Both the position numbers and the translations under genes were made by a program. The notes beneath the pieces were generated by a model. The model searched no databases, was not told the DNA's origin, and saw only the letters and a list, made by a program, of their open reading frames with translations. A stretch of DNA of 64,000 nt, from positions 3,874,001-3,938,000 of the forward strand of contig JAUEDM010000003.1 of NCBI GenBank assembly GCA_033439685.1. The letters are read 5' to 3'. Shown one piece after another: positions 13,201-26,698 of this stretch (its first letter is position 1; every line of letters begins with the position of its first letter). This DNA comes from Apodospora peruviana (taxonomy: Eukaryota; Ascomycota; Sordariomycetes; Sordariales; Lasiosphaeriaceae).

Positions 13201-13710
13201 CAGATCCTGCGCGAAATCGAGGCGTCGCTCCGCGAGGCAGAACGGATCAAGAATGGTGGTCGCGCTGTGTCGGTGTGCTATTATCCCGCGTCGACCGCCA
13301 AAGATGCGAGCGGGACGACTGTCTCCCCCGAGGAGCTGGCCAAGACGGCATCTTGGCAACTTGAGTTGCTTAAGCGCGCTCATTTCAGGCTAGGTGGGTG
13401 GACGAAGCCCGAGGGGGAGTTTACTGCTCTCCACGAACGGCTTGTTGCGCGGCTGGGCAAGGCTGGTCTGTCAGCCCCCGGACCGGAGACTTGGACCAAG
13501 GGCAAGGGTAAGGATGGCAGCAAGCAGGATGATATGATTGGCAAGTATGTTGGTCTTCGGGACTTTGAGTGGAAGCTCGAGGGCGAGGCGGAGGACGAGG
13601 GTGGACACAGCCATAGTAATGGCGCCAGCAATGGGACCGTGGCCAAGAAGAAGAGGTGGACTGGTGTTGATCATGTACTGGTTGCCAGCCAGGAGTGGCT
13701 TGTCGTTTGA
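7211..13710 (+). CDS. giant NACHT-like P-loop NTPase with TPR-like helical repeats
   Basis: Exon 1 is 7211-7705. A 59-nt intron (7706-7764; branch GCTAAC, acceptor CACAG) leads into a frame open to 13710. A second intron is likely at 12874-12936 (GTATTT...GTGCTAATATG...CTGCAG). It is 63 nt long and lacks a stop, so both forms stay in frame: about 2125 aa spliced and 2146 aa unspliced. The P-loop GDAGCGKT lies at residues 333-340 and a Walker-B-like LSIIVDGFHEI at about 438. This resembles the NACHT/STAND class of signalling ATPases. From about residue 750 to the C-terminus there are repeated amphipathic helix pairs with AEIVIKQSLEI- and AERIYITLWRRI-like phrases, suggesting TPR-type repeats. 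Threonine-rich inserts occur at about residues 1100-1140, 1454-1475 and 1488-1495. An N-terminal Ser/Thr run precedes the first conserved block. The function is not known. A fungal NLR-like sensor is an inference from the architecture. Confidence 0.88.
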
Positions 13711-15673
13711 AGCGCCGCGGCGGTCAAGGGGTTTGTTTCTGTTATGGTCTGTTGTTTTGCGTTGCCGGATTTGGATCATGCTGTTGATGGTGATGGGTAT
13801 ATGTAATGGAAAAGAAGTGATTTGATGTTCAGGAGCAGGGACGATATGGCTTGCCACGGCGACGACACTCTTTTAATCTCCATCTCTTTCATTTGTCTTC
13901 CGGAACTTGGGATCTTAGTGGGAGTTTCTTATGAGATTCTTGCTTGTGTTAAATAATATTTCTGTAATCACCTATCTACTCGCGTGTTAAGGCTTTTATC
14001 TCTCCGAACAAACAGTTATATCTTAACGTCTCTAAAATCTTTTACTGAAGGGAAACAGTGTAATAATAGAAGTTCTTGCTGATTTTCAAATCCTCACGTC
14101 AATCTTCTACACTCTCGTCTTATGCAGTGCTATGGTACTGTATCTGAGCAACCGTGAGGTTTCGCTTCCCAGCTATATTCTCAAATGCGCTCGACTTACT
14201 GTCTGGTTGGTCTGTGGATAAATGTGCTTTCTGTCATTTGTGGCACTGGACGTACCTTCTTATTCTTGGTTACTGGTTATCATCATTTCCTACTCTGCCA
14301 ATGCCACGACTTGGCCTGGTCATTAAGGGCTCGCTCGTAATAAGATCATATTTTCACCGAGCTGGGAATATACTTCTCCAGATCCTTCACCATCAAGTCT
14401 AGAAGACGGCAATACACCTAAAAACCACCTACCTACTTTTTGGATCTGTTGTTTTTGGACGGCTCACAGCCTTTGAAACTGCAGAGATTTAATTAACCGT
14501 CAAGGTTTCATGATCGAGCAAAGTCAATCACTCTCCCAGCAAATGTAGAAATGTAGAATTGTTTAAAATTTTTCATGTTTTTGTTAAATTTGTACTTTCA
14601 GTTTATCGCTAATAAAATGTAAGATATTTTGCCCAAACCCATTCCCTTTTGAAAACCCTTGAGCTCCCGAGTCCAGTGCGTTCCATAACACCTAACAGCA
14701 GAGAAACACCAACGCCAACTCCCAAAAAGCATCCGTGCAGACTCCATGTCACTTTGCCCGAGAGTGCCTTCGCCCGTGGGCGATCGTATGGTCCCGACTC
14801 CCTGTCCCAGTCCTCACGTGTCCGTGTTCAAAGCAGCCGCATACTACATGGTCAATCTTTCCATCAAATCGTCCTCCTCCTCTTGAAACGACGCTGTCTC
14901 ATCCGTAGACCTACAACAACCAGTGCTACCAGAGATGATGGACAATGTGTTGGGTAAACGTATTTGTATTGAAGGCGTGCGGCAGGACTGCCGTTCCATT
15001 CCTGTTGACAAGCCATTTGGCAGTACACTGCTGAGAACTGTGCATGCTCAACCTTCTCTCCTCCTAACGTCGGCAACAATCTGCAAATCGACCAACCTGC
15101 TGGTAAAATCTCCCATGCCCTCCACTGTGGCCACTCCGTCGATGGCGCAACGAGCCAAAAGGAAAATAAGACAATTGCTTTACGCCACCGTGAACCTGTT
15201 AGGTGATAAGAGGCCGGGCAATGAAGCGAGAAAAAAGAGTAAGGCGCAAGCAAAGCTTGATGCAACGAGAAAAGACGCCATTTTTGCCCCCCGAGAATGA
15301 TGTTCCGTCCGCGACTTGGCGAGAAAGGAAAAATAAAAAATGAAAAAGAAGCAGACTTCCGAAACGCTGACCGTACCAGGCCTAATAAGGCCTTATCATA
15401 CACCTCAGAGTCTCGTGTCATCATGTTATCAAACCAAAAAGCCAAAATTTCTATGACCACCAACGCCAAACAGCCAGGTAATGCCGGGATGGGAGAAGAG
15501 AAATGAGAAGACCCGAGGAATTAGTTTCCCGCGTTTTGGAGGACGCGAGACAAATATACAAGTGCTGATGCTGACATGTAATCATGTCTTGTCGATTAAA
15601 TATCCTTCGACTGCGCTGGTCGTAGACGTTCGTCGAGATCGAGAGCCGGACAAGCTTCGCCCCATGCAGTCAT
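13711..15673. other. intergenic between convergent genes, no gene recognised
   Basis: This is the region between the 3' ends of the NTPase gene (+) and the PP1-subunit gene (-). An AT-rich section at about 13900-14640 contains T-rich tracts. No frame shows domains or exon structure, so this is mostly 3' UTR and spacer. Confidence 0.4.
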
Positions 15674-18151
15674 TCAACCCCTAATTGCTGTAGCAGAATG
15701 AGTCTCGGGACCAGAAAATGGAAAACGATCGTATGAGAACTCATTCGGCGACGTACCGGCGAATGGGGCGAAAGCGCCAACTAGTGCAGCAGGTGAAGAG
15801 GATCGATCGGTCGGTTGGCTTGATGTCGACGAGGGCCGATTTACCGGCAGCTGTGGTGCGTGGTAACTGAGGGGGCTCTGTGAAGGTGACGCCCCGATCG
15901 ACAGAAACTGACCGCCCTGTTGGAAGTAGGGATTGGGGTCCTTCGGGTGGAGGGAGTGGTGTTGGGTCCCGCTGTGGGCATGGTAATAGTTGCTCATTTG
16001 CACCGGACTCCCGTCATAGCTAGAGTTGTTGCTAGTGGACCTGGTATGGTCATCCGCCCCATCGTACCGACCACTTCGCAAGGTGCCGTCCTTGACTTGG
16101 GGACTGGTCTGCTTGGAACCAAACTATATCGAATATCGTTAGTTTGTGATATGCGACATGGGGTAGAGCGACGATGCTCTGGTCGAATCCTGGTATACAG
16201 GTGGAACCGGGGTAAGTCATCCTTATGTACGTACAAAGCAATATTTATTAACGAGCTCCTCGTAAGACGAAGAAGAGATACTTGCGCTCGGTGAATCCGT
16301 TCCGGAAACAGTTGTCGATTTGGTGGCTGGCGATGCCTGGGGTGCGGCAGTCGATGGCTTGCTGGAGCTAGTATCTTTGGAGATATTGACGGCGGGGGCC
16401 GCGGCCTTCTTTGATGACTTCATGTACAACCCATCAGGTCTGCCTGGAAAGGTATCCTTGGCGGTTTGGATGGCGGCGGTGAGCGAAGCTCCAAAGTCAT
16501 ACCTGTTGGCAAAGGCCTGGCCGCTTGGTGCTGGTAGGCGACCTGAGAGATTATCGCTCGGGATGCTGGAGGAGCTTCTGACACCCTTAAGCCTGAGCCC
16601 AGTTGTCGCCGACTCTCCCAAGTAATCCTGCAGGGACTGGTCCAAACTAAGCTTCTGTGCACCGAAGTCGTCAACTCCAATAGGCATGGATTTGGGCCTC
16701 GGTGCTGTGGACGGATTGGTGCGACGAGTGCTCTTAGGCAAGCCGTTAACAGGGCGAGATGCAGCGCCGATGACACCTTTCTTGCCGTTTTGCGGAAGCA
16801 TCTTCTTGCGGAAGTCGACTTGGAAGTTCATGCCGGTGTTGTTGTCCCAATGCTCTTGTCCAGTGACATTATATCTGATGCAGAAGTACAATGTCTTGGA
16901 CTCCAGGTTGGCCATGTCCGAAAGCTTGATGGTAAATTGGAACCTATCATAACTGATGGGACCTTCGCGTGGTTGGATCTCGGCAACGTACTCTGCAGCG
17001 ACCTCGGATGTTGTCTTCCAATAGTCGAGCGTAAACCTGCAGACAACATATTTCTGGAAAGCAAGATTGGCCACAGCAACCGAGCCTATCAGTGATTTTT
17101 GGTCGCTGGAAAGCCAAACCCGCTCCAGCCGGACTGGTAGAGCCTTTCGCGCCACCGTTTCGACTGGGAAGTTGGACATGATGATCTCCCACTCGAACGG
17201 CGGCGAGCGAGGGCCCGACCGGTCTTCTCCAGTGAAGGGGTACTCGGTATCACTTTCATAGTTGTCAACCGGCGACGACCCCGCACTGACTGCCAGTGGA
17301 CGATCGACTTGCAAGAAATGCCTGACATGCTCGTGCGAGTCGAAATGCACCGTCTTGGAGAAAGTCGGCGTGCCGGGCATGCTCGAGGGTCTTCTGCGCG
17401 ACGAAGGACGCAAAGCAGGTCGGACAAGCTCCCCAGACTTCTTCCGTACCATCTGGGGTTTTCTTTGCATCTCCTCATCAGAGTCCATATCTGAACCTGT
17501 TAACGAGCTTTCCACAAGGATGAATTCTGGCTCAGTGGCCGACCTCGCGTGAGAGATTCTGCGGTTGCCTCTGGCAGCGAGTTCGTCGAGCGAGCCTGTG
17601 CTGAAACTGTGGTGCATACCTTCTGCTAGAGAACTAGCCTGTGATGGCAAGACGAGCAGATCCCCAGCATTAGATGTCTCATCCTCAGGTGCACTCGGCT
17701 TCTTATCTGGCGAGCATGACCTGTTCTGTGGTATTTGGCTGATGGCGGCCTGCAGCTCCTTCAGGTTCTCAATCTGCCTGCCGCGAACCTCACCCCGGAT
17801 CTCAGGTAGATCGTCGTCATCGCTCGATGAGTCTGGCGGAGATATTACCGCGGCGTTGGGCATTCCACGGTCGCCGGTGACTGGCGGAGGTGACTGTCTG
17901 ACACTGCTGCTCATCACCATTCCTTTCAGGTCCTCTGACGTTGCTTCCGGCGAAGGTTCACTTCGGTGGGTCGGAATGGCTCCAGGTGCGGAAGGTGTCC
18001 GTCGATGCTTCGTGAGGTAGGAGGCTGATCGTGGAAGTGTTGGTCTGGAACTGCCATTTTGTGCTTGGTGGAAGGATGGTCTCCGACTAACATCGGGCGA
18101 GCTAGGCGCCGTCGAAGCCGGGGATCTGTGAGAAGGGGGTGTGTAAGGCAT
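15674..18151 (-). CDS. PP1 regulatory subunit with CBM21 domain (Gac1-like)
   Basis: Exon 1 runs 18151-16235 and exon 2 16123-15674, giving 788 aa. The 111-nt intron 16124-16234 (GTACGT...ACTAACGATATTCGATATAG) joins KYCF to FGSKQTSPQ in phase. Residues 266-271 (KTVHFD) match the RVxF-type docking motif that binds protein phosphatase 1. Residues about 320-452 form a CBM21 glycogen-binding domain, with FEWEIIMSNFP at its start, WKTTSEVAAEYV, DRFQFTIKL and EHWDNNTGMNFQV. The flanks are Ser/Pro-rich and disordered. Proteins of this kind direct PP1 to glycogen and activate glycogen synthase in the cytoplasm. I chose MPYTPPSHRSP as the start because that N-terminus looks like the conserved beginning of this family. 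An in-frame ATG at 18223 would add 24 residues. Confidence 0.88.
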
Positions 18152-20008
18152 CCTGATAAAGCTAACGCTGTCACGAACGACGGCGAAACGCGAGAAGGAC
18201 TGGTCGGGGCCGGGAATTGTCACAATGACAAAGATGGTGGATGATTGATTTCGAGATCAAATCATGGATGGCAATGTTGACTCCTTGTCAGAGATGCAAC
18301 CAAGACCTTCAAGGAAACTACACCGACGGCGAACCTTTGGTCAGCTTGTGATTTTCTCGGATGGAAATTTAGGATTCCATGGTGTTAGGGACGAGGGAGG
18401 TGAAGAGCCTAGAGAGTGGAGAGCAGGATAACAATGAGGTAACAGGAGGTCAACGCAAAAGATGACCGCCGTGTGGAGAAATTTTTGTGGGAAGTGGCGA
18501 GAATTCAAGGTGTTGATTGTGTGATTTGTGACTCTTTGGTCGTACCAAGCCACAATCTCTCCCTTCCTTGTTCTAAACTTACTGTTGGTGGGCGAAAGGG
18601 ACAGGGCAAGAGCTGCCACGGCAATATTCCAGCAACGGAGCTGGCTCTTGCAAGTGCCCGGAGGTTACGAGTATGTGGGATACGACCACAACCACAACGA
18701 CCGAAAGAACGGGAGTTGCTTTGCTGCGGCTCGTCTACCGGGACGACACTGGTGAGGAGACTGGTGGTCCGAATCGGTCGGGTGAGGGTCGCGGGCTGGC
18801 CACGGCTCGTCCACCTCGCCTTTGTTCTAACCCAACTTCCCGGACTGGTCGACCCTGCGAGTTCGGCCTCTAACACGACGACCGACGGCGGTGTCTGTCG
18901 ACGGGTGGTCTGGCTAAAGGTCGGGTCGGCGTCGAGGTGAGCAATTCGCTTCGCTTCGCTTCCAGGTCTCGGCTATGTCGAGTCGTCAGCGGCCACGGTT
19001 GTCTGGGGAAAGAGCCACACAGGTCTCTTGGAGGAAATAAGGCCGGGTGCCTGCGGTGAGGAAGAGGAGTGGAAGGGAGCGTTGGATGAGAGCAACGAGG
19101 AGGCGCTTGGTTTTGAATGATGGGGGTCTCAGGAATGGGGGGGACCAGGGCCGGAGCCGGGGTTGGGAAGGAAGCGACTGGAGTGAGCAGAGACAACGGA
19201 GGTGTGGGAGGTACTGTACCTCTTGACAGGCACGGTTCGTACCTGGTCGGAGCCGGTTTGTGGACGAGGCTCCTTTGTTGTGTCGATGGTGGAAGAAGAG
19301 CACACGCTGAGAGACTGTCAAGTGCTGCACAAAGGGACCGCAGTATATACACTGAAAAAGATCTCGACCGAGGGTTCAGATCTTTACAATTGTGTCGAGA
19401 GATTGAAAAGGTGAAAGAAGAGGCAGGAGAGAGTAGGTTGGTGAGTGGTGTGAGGAGGAAAGTAAGCGTTAGAGGTGTGAAGAGGTGCAAGACTCCCGGA
19501 TGCGATGGAACCAAAACGGACCAAGCAAGGAAGATGGCAGTGGTGGAGGAGTGGGTGGTACAGTGCAGTGCGCAAAGCGTGGATGGAGGCGGTCCTGCAA
19601 GGATACAAGGGTCCGGGGTACAAGAATGCCCGGGGTGTTGCGGTACCTGCAAGGATTGCGCACCTTGCAGCTGGCCGCCGCTTCTTCGTACGTTTTTTGG
19701 TGGCCTGGTCCTGAGCCAAGGTGAGCAAGGCGAAGAGTGCGGGCCAGAAATTCTCCACCGAGACCACTAAGGTACTTCGCGGCTAGCGCAGAAACGGTAC
19801 TCCCAGCGCCCCCCCTCACTTGTATCCTTGTACTCCGTGTGAGTGTGACGCGCTCCCAGCGAGGTCAGACAAGGCAGGTATCTTGGCCCAGGAAGTTCAG
19901 GACTTCCAACTTGAAATTTCGCAGCCAAGAGCGAGTGCATCTCCGGTTCGGATCCTGTCTGCTGTGGTGTGTGCACCAGTCGGGTGCTATTGAGAGGACG
20001 CTATCCGG
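18152..20008. other. probable promoter and long leader of the CBM21 gene
   Basis: Read on the minus strand, this stretch is rich in C and T, with many CCT/TCT runs between 18900 and 19800. That is common for long 5' leaders of fungal regulatory genes. Open frames exist (for example 18870-19652 minus), but their translations are simple Pro/Ser/Thr/Leu strings without domain features. I treat it as untranslated leader and promoter. This is an inference. Confidence 0.35.
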
Positions 20009-23000
20009 GTGCAACACGACTCAATTACTTTTATTGCACGGCACTGCAATGTCAACTTTTTGTCGCTGCTAGCGGACGTGGGAATTCGTTTCTTTCCAGG
20101 TCTGTTTTACACGTACGCACGCTACGCTAGATCGCCAGTCACCTTGGTACTCTGGGTCTGTCTGCTTGGCGTATCCGTATCCGTAACTGAGTTGGTGATG
20201 GCAGATGGGCTAGCTGCGACGGGACTCGGCGGGTGCTATCTTGGTCATCCTTGGGCGAGGCCGGCTGTGCTGAGTGAAAGGCGGCGCTTGCGATTGAGTA
20301 TTTTTTTTTTTACGTTGGCTGATTCACAACCAAGAATCTTGCACCAGTTTTGCCACTGTCCACCTACTACCAAGATAACGGACTCGTACTGCACAAACAC
20401 TACTATATTCGAGAGTCTTGAAACATTCCAGACCTTGACGGGACCGTCTGTTGCAAATTTTATCTCAAATTCCAATCACGAAGACGAAAAGAAGCCTGTC
20501 GTTTTTATTCCGTACCACCCAGACTTGTCGTGGCACACTGTCCGTCTCGTGGCTCGCACTGGACAAAATTACCAGCAGGAGGCTTGCAGGTACAGTACGG
20601 ATCCGTATCCATGCCTCCTTCCCCTCGGACATGATGAAATGACGTCGGCGGAAATGCTCACTTGTCGCAGAAGCCACGCGCTGTGGCTCGAGCTCAGGCC
20701 CGGTCCAACCTGCCAACAGCAAGCGTTGGGAACCTGGAACATGACCTGCAGGCAACTGAATTGGAAGTGGTCAGTGGCCAGTCGTCAGCCACTGACAAAC
20801 CCCAGACATCTGTGTTTTCGCATCGCACAAAATCATTTTGCGCCACCTCAGAAGATGCCCAGAAAGCACCATTGCGTGCACGGCTTCTACGCATTATTTA
20901 GCTGCGTTTACGTGTCCTGACGCGCATGCCGCATACAAACTCTCGCTAGAATGCCGAACACCCGCGAACTATTTGCTGCTGAGACGGTAGCGGCCTGTGT
21001 CTACGGGGTACGAGCCGTAGTTGACATATGGACCGCTGTAACGGCGCTGCTTGTCAACGGAGCCCGGTCGCATTCATCCAGTGCGGGAGGATTGGGAATG
21101 GGTAGAATGAGATGAGTGAGCAATCTCGCAATTGCTCGCTGCCCACGGCCCTGCCCTCCAGGGCTGAGCTCTCGTCCGACTTGGCGCTCGTTGGATGAAT
21201 AGACACTGTACGGATTACCGACTGTGCCGTGCAACCCGTATGATCATGCAGTCGTCGACAGAGAGAGAAACGTCACGAATTTGACACAATAGAATAATCC
21301 ATTGCCGAGGATACGCGTGCGGGCCGCGATGGTGTCTTCTCCCCCCCTATTTACCGTCATATTTTTCTGTCCGTTGAGCGATGTTGCCTGATAGTGGACA
21401 GTGGACTAGGCGTTTCCACCTCGACCGGCGGTTGTGGATGGTGAATTAGGTAACAATGGCACGGTTTCTGGTAAGAGGCAAAAAATAGCAGTCAAGCAAA
21501 CAAGCCCCATTCGTTCCAAAATTGGGTGTTTCTTGGACTGTGCAAAAGGGACGGGAACTGGTGAGGGAGCTTCAGCTTTGACGGGGTTGGCCGACAAATC
21601 GGCCTTCTGCCAACCCGGTCATCCGCTACACATGCGCCTCCCCCATCTCGGAGGTTCGGTGAGGGGCACGGGGCGGGGCAATCGATCGCATCGCATCGCA
21701 TCGCATCCCAAAATCTCACCGTATCGACTTTTCTTTTCTCCCCTTCTCGCCGGTATCGTAGCTGCTGCAGAACTCACTAATAACTTTAGACGTCGGTCCC
21801 TTTCTAGCTTATCCCGACGTCCAGAAGCTAGCAACCCTTGCATAGAGACTGTAGTGTACGGAATACGGAGTACGCTTGCCATCATCGGCCCGGCTTTGTT
21901 GGCGCGCGGCAGTTTTGAGTTGTCCGTCGACGCGGCACAGCAGAGGAAGGGAAACCAACGCTGCCCCCCACGATCTCAACCAGTCAGCGTCCGTTCAGGG
22001 AGTTATCTTACAGAGTGTTTATTGCTATTCATCTATCTACTGAATTACATACACTATCCGAAGTGGTCTATTCCGTATGGCTGACTGATACGATATATCT
22101 CTGCGGTGTCGCTTGTCCAGTGTCCCGTACCTGACTTGAGACAAGACAGGCCACAGGTGGTGGTCGACCATTATCGGACCCAATGTTATTTGGACGCGAT
22201 TTGCAGTCTGAGACGGCTTCGAAAAGGGGTCCATTTGAGTGCTACCGTCTCAGCTAATAATGCTGTCTCCCGCCTATTAACCTTACATATCTTGGCCGGT
22301 CGATACGACTTCTCGAGCTTCACTTATGGCACTATCGGCAAATCCACGGGCAGCAGCGGGAGGAGTAGGGAAAGAGGGTCCAGATCGCATCCCGGCCCAT
22401 AAAATATGCATCTTTTTCATTATCTAGGATTTAACACGGCCGTGTGTGCGGGAGAGCGGAGCGGACTGGTTCCCCGGCAGAGACGGCGTCTTGACTTCAA
22501 CCCTTTGACTAAACTCAACACCACGGCGGCATCTAATAGGGGTGTCGAGTCTCCACCGACCTTCCCTCCATTGTTGTCAACCGTCGGGCAGATCACGCTA
22601 TCGAGACTTCCACTCCCAAACTCCACCCGGAAGTATTGTGGACATGTTTGGGGGATCTGAGGTGAACGGTGAGGGATGAACCCACCATGAAAAATGTAGA
22701 CAGAGCGGGGTTCTGGGTAGCCGGTATCGCGGCTGAAAGACTTATGCCTCCCATCGTCTCGTCGTCGGTTGGCCAATGGCCGCCGGAGAGCCAGGCCAAT
22801 CGATATTTACAATTACATACCGACTGAGGCCCGACTGGATAACGTCCAAAGTTGATCAATGCGGACAAAGGAGAGGAAAAGCGCTGGATCTCATCTCTGC
22901 TGCAACCACCTCTCCTCTCCTGCACCTCACATACAGTTTTTGCAACATGACATGCAGGACGATCACGGCCCAATCGTAGCTCTGGAGCCTTTTTGGTACT

Positions 23001-26000
23001 CAACCCCTTGTCCACCGTACCGCGACACAATGGAAAAAATCTTGGCATCGGCTACAGCACCGCGTCTATTTCGACCTCTGATATTGGGCGACTTTGGCTG
23101 CATTGATTGTCATTTTGAACAACGGCTGAAGAGACATAGGAATGATACTTTCTTTTCCAAAATCAGCTGGCCCTGCAGGATCGTGTTGCATTCCCTTTAA
23201 CAAAAGTTGCAGATATCAGATACCGGTATCAACGATCCTTGCAGAGAAAAGAGAAAAGGAAAATTCTCCGCATCGCACACACACCGCGTCTTGTTATCTC
23301 GGCGGGCTTGCCACAAACGATGGTAAGGCCAGTCTTGAGCTGTGATTGGTCCAAACCTCAAAAAAAAACTTCATGACCGGCTGGCTCCTGCCATGCCTGG
23401 TAGCTTGGCGAGCCCCGTCAGCGTCGTAGCGTCTCTTGGCTTTGCATGGGACTACCCGACCCCCTGGACCGTGCTAATGTTTGAGCAAGCCACGCAAAGA
23501 TAAAAGTTGCAAGAGCGGTGGAGCCTCGATGGCCCCGATGGAGGCCGCGCCAGAGGTCTCGCCAGACTTGGCAAGAAGAACGACACCATCCTTCATCAGG
23601 TCATCGTTGAGGTCCACTGTCATCGTTCCATAAAAGTTGCAGCTAACTCGGGGACATAGAAATCCCCGGCGGTGGATGTTAGTCAGATAATGCGCTGATC
23701 CTATTTACTGAATAAAACTCTCGACGGCTTCTCACTCATCAGCAGCAGCAACCAGAGAGCGGATATCTCCGTCGCCATTCTGGCTGACAAAACAACTCCT
23801 AGGTTCTTAGTCCAATGCCCGCAAAACCATAGGGAATATAAATCACCAAAGCACATCATATCATGTATGGCGAATTGAGAGATAAAGATATCTCGCCCAC
23901 ATCGTCTTCTTGCCTGCGCTCGTAATTATCGTATGATTAACTTTATCGAACAACTGCAGCCCGCGTCTCACCGAGCCCTGCATCAGCATCTCGGTTCTGC
24001 AGAAGCTGCAGTAAGCATCACAACTGGAGGGTCCGGCATCGATACGGCTGCGGGTCTGCCAATATGGATGCGATTGTCAATATAATCTATCCGTAATCCT
24101 CCATCAGTCACTTCATCAGCATCAGCGTGATTGCCCTCCCCCATTTCTCTCTTCATGACTGTTCAACTGATAAGCAAAGCTGCGAGGCTCTCCGAAAGCG
24201 GACAATCACGACTTCCTAGCAACAGCCGCCGTAACAGCACCGCTGTGACTGCAGATCTGTTTGATCGTGTCATGTCCGCGGTTACGACCAACCAAGCATC
24301 AACTACATTGCACGTGTACCTACTATTTCACTGTTAAAGAAATGAGGTACGAATAAACTACAGCACTACTGATCATCGGCCCCCCACGGGATGGAGAGGT
24401 AAAAATATGAAAATACGGATTACACCAACCGCTTATCGGATCGACTTTTGTTCTCAGCCCTTCGACACGACACGGGGTTGGTATCCGCCCGCCGCGTCCA
24501 TCCGCAGCCCCCACCACCGTCCGGCAGACAGCCGGAGCGCCGGGTAAGCACCTTGCGAAAAGGAAGCGATCGCCGGTTCAATTGCCCCCATTTTCCAGTT
24601 TTACACCTGGGTTATGAAAATGAAATGCCGCAAAAAGGGTTTCGAGTTGCGAAATATCACATAGAAACAATTGCATGACACATCACCGCAATTCGCGGCA
24701 TAATAATATCCAACCTGGAAATTGGTTGTTGCTCGGAATATGCTGCGGGCGGCTCGGGTTTTGAAATCATGATCACCATTTTGCACTGTCAATCAAGGTG
24801 AGAAGGGCGGCTTACCGTCATACCGTCATCCCACCCGAACGGATCTAACGGGTGTCTGGAACGGATACGTAGGGCGCAAGGTTTCCCCTTTTTTAAAGAG
24901 ACCACATGACACGATCGATCGGGGAATTTTTTATTTCGAGGAATCTGAAACGCGACAGCCTCAATCCATTCCCACAAGACAGGATCCTGAATCCAACGGT
25001 CGTCGTTCGAGAGAAGAGAAGCAAAGCCTCATTCATCAGCCCCGGCAGCAAGTAGCAACAGGGCAGCCCCATGGGGTTTGTTGGAGAGAGACAGAAATAC
25101 CCGACACACTGTAAGATGATGACTGGTTTCTGTGCCGCCAATTGCTCGTGGATATAATTCGTCATCTGCGACTTTAAAGTTGGTAGCAGCAAGCATTCCC
25201 CAGAAACTGACATGTCACATCTGCGCCGATTCCTAATTGTTTCTTTTTTTCCTTACGATCTCACTTATGTTTTTCGTTACGGGCAGATGCCCACTGACAG
25301 CCCGAGTGTGCCGTTCCAAAATGTTTCTCAATAACTCAGTCAATTATGGACATTATCTGTACGAATACTTATGTACTGCATAAACGCATACAGTGTGCAA
25401 AGCTCACTGCCGCTTGCGTGCGATTGGACAGGATGATCCCAGCAAATGGGATTTCAAGGTGAAGGATTGCGGCATGGGTGACCGAAAATAGCCATCCCTG
25501 CTCTGATCTGAGAAAAGCAAAGTTGATGACAATATTGAAACTTCTTGATGATATTCAATCTCACTTGCTTTTGATGTTATAAAAACAGGAATGAGCTGAT
25601 GGATGATATGAACGATAAAAGCAAACATCATGAGCATCAGTTCATGCTGTCTGCTTTCAGCGCTGAGCGACTGACTGATTGCATTCCGCTGCTGGGTCCT
25701 TGCCTTCTGGATGCAGCCTGGGCATTCCATTGGCGCATCTACTTGGCGGCAGCAACATGATCTGATGTTGAGTTTTACCATAACCTTGGCCGGCACACTG
25801 TTGCCGACAACATGACAGTCTTCCATATCGATATCCAAGTTTTCTTTGATATGGCTTTCGCATAATATCTGAATCGCGTCTGAAGAGGAGAAATAAATGG
25901 TGGTCATTTAGGCTTTGAGCCTCGAAATGGTCCATGCTTTGTGGCTCAGATGTGTGGTGCCAATTGACCAATCATGAGTTGGCTCTCGAGCACACGTCTT

Positions 26001-26698
26001 TGCACGTGGTTTGGCAGGTCTCAGATTCTCGAAAGGCTTTCAAAACGGCGATGCGTGCGTTCCGACAACTGGGTGATTGGTCAGAACACGGAAGAGGGCC
26101 AAGAAAACTTGGGGGACACAGTGCCAGTTTAGTCTGTCCCTCACCGTCCTTCTGAAAGCACAGGGCTCCTCAGACACCAAATATCCAATGCACGAACAAT
26201 ACCATAGGGGCCTTTTCACTCCCGTGAATCTGCACGTACCGAAAACAAACAAACCCAGTTTTGTAGCCAATATTTCATCTCGTCTGGGGTAGTGCAAGCG
26301 CACAGATGGGGAAGTCAAATATCACGGGAGGCAGGTTAGCGGCCCAGGCTCCTCGTCCCCACAGGTCCTACGGATGGCAGCAATAGCAACACGCCTATGC
26401 ATTTTGCATCTTCTTTCGAGTCTCATGATGCGTCCAGCGCAATGTCTTGCATTAAAGCCGTTACAGCAGCATTCTACCTCCCGGATGAACCGGTTACAAC
26501 AGGGACGGTTCGAACGGCGGTATGGACTCTGTACACCAGTGTTGTTTGTTGTGTGTGGTGTCGAGCTCGGAGTTCGAGCTGTCCTTTGAGAGAGTAGGCT
26601 TACCGGTATTTCCGCCGGGAATGAAAGAGATGGTCAGGAGGTACCTAGGTGACATGTTTATCGTGCCGTGTCTTGTCTCTTTGTCTGCATCAACAATG
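20009..26698. other. gene desert, part 1
   Basis: No domain-bearing frame or believable exon chain was found in about 6.7 kb. The longest frame, 20009-20920 plus, begins at a non-ATG codon and has no recognisable motif. Small features seen are a T11 run near 20300, a TCGCA pentamer repeat at about 21685-21707, and three copies of AAAAGTTGCA at 23202, 23512 and 23632. Base composition is mixed rather than strongly AT-rich, so there is no obvious sign of heavy RIP. Confidence 0.4.

Noticed and set aside
16170..16200. GGTCGAATCCTGG resembling a tRNA T-arm
   Set aside because: It lies inside the intron of the CBM21 gene, and no acceptor, D-arm or anticodon arm can be built around it.
18870..19652. 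260-codon Pro/Ser/Thr-rich frame on the minus strand
   Set aside because: The translation reflects the C/T-rich leader upstream of the CBM21 gene rather than a protein.
20009..20920. 303-codon open frame on the plus strand
   Set aside because: It starts at a non-ATG codon, has no domain or repeat, and its composition is that of a random frame. No intron signals support a gene.
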